A stretch of DNA of 7,356 nucleotides from Methanospirillum sp. (GTDB lineage: Archaea > Halobacteriota > Methanomicrobia > Methanomicrobiales > Methanospirillaceae), in contig JAJRBL010000083.1 of the NCBI GenBank assembly GCA_028679485.1, forward strand, positions 1 to 7,356. The letters run 5' to 3'. Position numbers and translations under genes: made by a program. The notes below the pieces were generated by a model, which did not search any database, had not been told where the DNA came from, and was given only the letters and a program-made list of their open reading frames with translations. This document shows, piece by piece, positions 5,555 to 7,356 of this stretch (position 1 is the first letter of the stretch; each line of letters begins with the position of its first letter).

Positions 5555-7051
5555 ATGCTTGAGGCTTTCGATCTCTCAGCCAGGATACCAAAGGAAGAAT
5601 ATTCGGCAATAGTGGAACCACTGGAGATCCGTACGGCAGAACTTCAGCGTGAAATCAGAAAGCGTGGAAAATCCGTGATTATTGTCATGGAAGGCTGGCG
5701 GGGATCGGGGATTACCCGGCTTATAAACCAGCTGCTTCCTGTCCTCGATCCCCGGGGTACCCGTGTTCATCCGATAGAAGAGCCCCACGATATCGAACGG
5801 GATCACGATATGTTCTGGCGATTCTGGGCACGTCTTCCTTCGTACGGCCAGATAGCGATATTTGACCGGAGTTGGTATACCGCAACGATAGTAGAGCGGT
5901 ATAATGCAGGAAAGATGGAGGAGATACCCGAATCCGGGATTACCGATATCAACAATTTCGAAGAGCAGCTTATCAGTGACGGCAATCTCATCCTCAAATT
6001 CTTTCTCCATATAAGCAAGGAAGAGCAGAAGAAACGACTGGAGGAGATTCGGGACAGCCCGTTTACCATGCAGGCACGCTATCTCCGCAGGAAAGAGGGC
6101 ATCTACATGGTAGGTCGTGATTTCTCCATGATAGACCGGATGCTCATGAAGACCGATATGCCTTCTTCCCCGTGGACCATCGTCGAGGCAGAGCAGATGA
6201 AGTATGCCTATATCCGGATCCTTAAAACCATCTATTCTGCCCTTGAATGCTGGCTTAATGAGAAAGGGGGAGGGCTGAAGGAGTCTGACCAGTCATTCCT
6301 CATAAAAAGCATGGCAGGGACCGAGACCAGTTCGCTCCTTCAGAAGGCTGATCTCACGAAGGTATACACCAGGCAGGAGTATAAGCCGATCCTTGAGGAG
6401 TACCAGAAGAAGATCAGAAGTCTTCAGATTGAAATCTTCCAGAAAGGTATCCCGGTGATTATTCTCTTCGAGGGATGGGATGCAGCGGGAAAGGGGGGCT
6501 GCATCATCAGGCTGGCTGAGGCCTTCAATCCGCGGGGATACGTGGTGGAACCGGTTGGCCCTCCAAACGACTGGGAAAAGATCCATCATTACCTCTGGAG
6601 ATTTTATACCCGGTTTCCGCGAAAAGGACATATCACCATCTTTGACCGGAGCTGGTACGGCCGGGTTCTTGTAGAGCGGGTGGAGGGATTCTGCAGTGAA
6701 TCGGAATGGCAGCGGGCATACCACGAGATAAACCTCATGGAAGAGGAGTTAACCAGGGAGGGAACCGTCCTCATAAAATTCTGGCTTCATATCGATAAGG
6801 ATGAACAACTGGTGCGATTCAACGATCGCAAGAATGATCCGGCGAAAAACTGGAAGATCACTGAAGAAGACTGGAGAAACCGGGAAAAATGGGATCAGTA
6901 CGAACTTGCCGTGAATGCCATGATCAGGAGAACCACGACCCCGAAAGCCCCGTGGACGGTCATACCTGCCAACAGTAAATATTATGCCAGGATAGCAGTC
7001 CTTGAAACGGTTGCAACAGGTCTTGAGAAGCGACTGAAAGAAAACAGTTAA
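5555..7051 (+). CDS. pap: Polyphosphate:AMP phosphotransferase, two-domain PPK2 (class II)
   Basis: It transfers phosphate from polyphosphate to AMP, giving ADP. With ATG 5555 it has 498 residues, the usual length for the two-domain family. Both halves are PPK2 P-loop kinase folds. The C-terminal domain (about residues 270-498) keeps Walker A GWDAAGKGG with Lys313 and the lid/Walker B motif FDRSWYGRVLVERVEGF, so it should be catalytic. The N-terminal domain (about 10-240) is degenerate: GWRGSGIT has Ile53 where the P-loop lysine belongs, and FDRSWYTATIVERY has lost the Gly-Arg after Tyr. The frame extends to GTG 5489, but that start has no ribosome site and would lie upstream of the TATA element at 5521-5529. 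The family's N-terminus (M-x-E-x-A...) aligns with the ATG. It converges on the next gene with 17 bases between. A polyP-dependent nucleotide kinase with other acceptors remains possible. Confidence 0.87.
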   Translation: MLEAFDLSARIPKEEYSAIVEPLEIRTAELQREIRKRGKSVIIVMEGWRGSGITRLINQLLPVLDPRGTRVHPIEEPHDIERDHDMFWRFWARLPSYGQIAIFDRSWYTATIVERYNAGKMEEIPESGITDINNFEEQLISDGNLILKFFLHISKEEQKKRLEEIRDSPFTMQARYLRRKEGIYMVGRDFSMIDRMLMKTDMPSSPWTIVEAEQMKYAYIRILKTIYSALECWLNEKGGGLKESDQSFLIKSMAGTETSSLLQKADLTKVYTRQEYKPILEEYQKKIRSLQIEIFQKGIPVIILFEGWDAAGKGGCIIRLAEAFNPRGYVVEPVGPPNDWEKIHHYLWRFYTRFPRKGHITIFDRSWYGRVLVERVEGFCSESEWQRAYHEINLMEEELTREGTVLIKFWLHIDKDEQLVRFNDRKNDPAKNWKITEEDWRNREKWDQYELAVNAMIRRTTTPKAPWTVIPANSKYYARIAVLETVATGLEKRLKENS

Positions 7052-7068
7052 TGAAATGATCAAACTAT

Positions 7069-7356
7069 TCAGGATGAATTCGGGAATAAAACGTTTCTGA
7101 TCTCATCACACCTGTTGCGGTCTGTTTCAAACCGGCGCACAAACTCATATAACTCAGGGATTTCAATATCTGTCTCTATGGTTCCATCTTTTCGGATTGG
7201 ATATATTCTTCCGAGGATCTCGATAAGTCTCTGTCCGATCAGGACTTTCTTCCGGATTATCCCGTACTCCTGAATTAATCCGGGATCGTCTCCTTTTTCC
7301 GTAGCTTCCCGTATCTGCCGGTCTATCTCCCGGGTTCTGTTTCCCACGCCTTCAAT
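7069..7356 (-). CDS. Small charged hypothetical protein (5' end probably outside window)
   Basis: I do not recognise this protein. At least 95 codons are open to the window edge. A GTG at 7347 would give 92 residues, but the frame continues upstream (I-E-G before it), so the true start may lie outside. The sequence is hydrophilic and mostly helical: a charged N-terminal helix (REIDRQIREATEKG), a second helix (LIQEYGIIRKKVLIGQRLIEIL), a short strand-like section (RIYPIRKDGTIETDIEI) and a final helix (ELYEFVRRFETDRNRCDEIRNVLF). There is no signal peptide, membrane segment or metal-binding motif; the single Cys is isolated. It may be a coiled-coil or partner protein. It converges on the phosphotransferase gene, so the two are not co-transcribed. 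Coding status rests on composition and the uninterrupted frame. Confidence 0.6.
   Translation of the reverse strand: MEGVGNRTREIDRQIREATEKGDDPGLIQEYGIIRKKVLIGQRLIEILGRIYPIRKDGTIETDIEIPELYEFVRRFETDRNRCDEIRNVLFPNSS

Noticed and set aside
1..7356. Mobile element, CRISPR array, prophage, defence island, tRNA or rRNA
   Set aside because: No terminal repeats, transposase motifs, spaced direct repeats, cloverleaf or conserved rRNA segments were seen by eye. All long stretches are accounted for by ordinary genes.

Overview
The window looks like euryarchaeal chromosome, most likely from a methanogen of the order Methanomicrobiales (Methanoregula/Methanosphaerula/Methanospirillum type). The grounds are an archaeal-style lipobox on a TPR lipoprotein, a receiver domain with the FTGRG...GADYYIQKGGDP wording typical of that order's many response regulators, a fused double-ATPase ECF transporter, a YkgJ-type cysteine-cluster protein, T-tract terminators and mostly weak or absent Shine-Dalgarno sites. 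The lineage is inference; no rRNA or marker gene is present. Coding density is very high, and no stretch of 300 bases lacks a gene.

Layout. Positions 1-1092 (+) hold the end of one TPR protein and a complete six-TPR lipoprotein, probably tandem paralogues. A response regulator (1099-1686, -) converges on them with a six-base gap. Next comes a three-gene minus-strand operon read from right to left: S component (4526-3981), fused ATPase EcfAA' (3984-2548) and EcfT (2551-1760). Both junctions are ATGA overlaps, and a T-rich terminator at 1731-1744 closes the operon. A 195-base leader or promoter region (4527-4721) separates it from a YkgJ-family gene (4722-5450, -). That gene is divergent from a two-domain polyphosphate:AMP phosphotransferase (5555-7051, +). 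A small unrecognised protein (minus strand, cut by the right edge) closes the window.

How the genes work together. The ECF operon encodes a complete, self-contained importer: a six-helix substrate-binding membrane protein, a coupling membrane protein and both ATPase halves in one chain. The S component most resembles the TrpP (tryptophan) family, but its substrate is not proven. The phosphotransferase would make ADP from AMP and polyphosphate. Its N-terminal domain has lost the P-loop lysine, so catalysis should lie in the C-terminal half. YkgJ and the phosphotransferase appear to share one nearly symmetrical AT-rich promoter element.

I see no mobile element, CRISPR array, tRNA, rRNA or defence system. 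The best leads are the asymmetric ATP sites of the fused EcfA and the structured region ahead of the ECF operon. Several ordinary-looking start sites are better moved inward.
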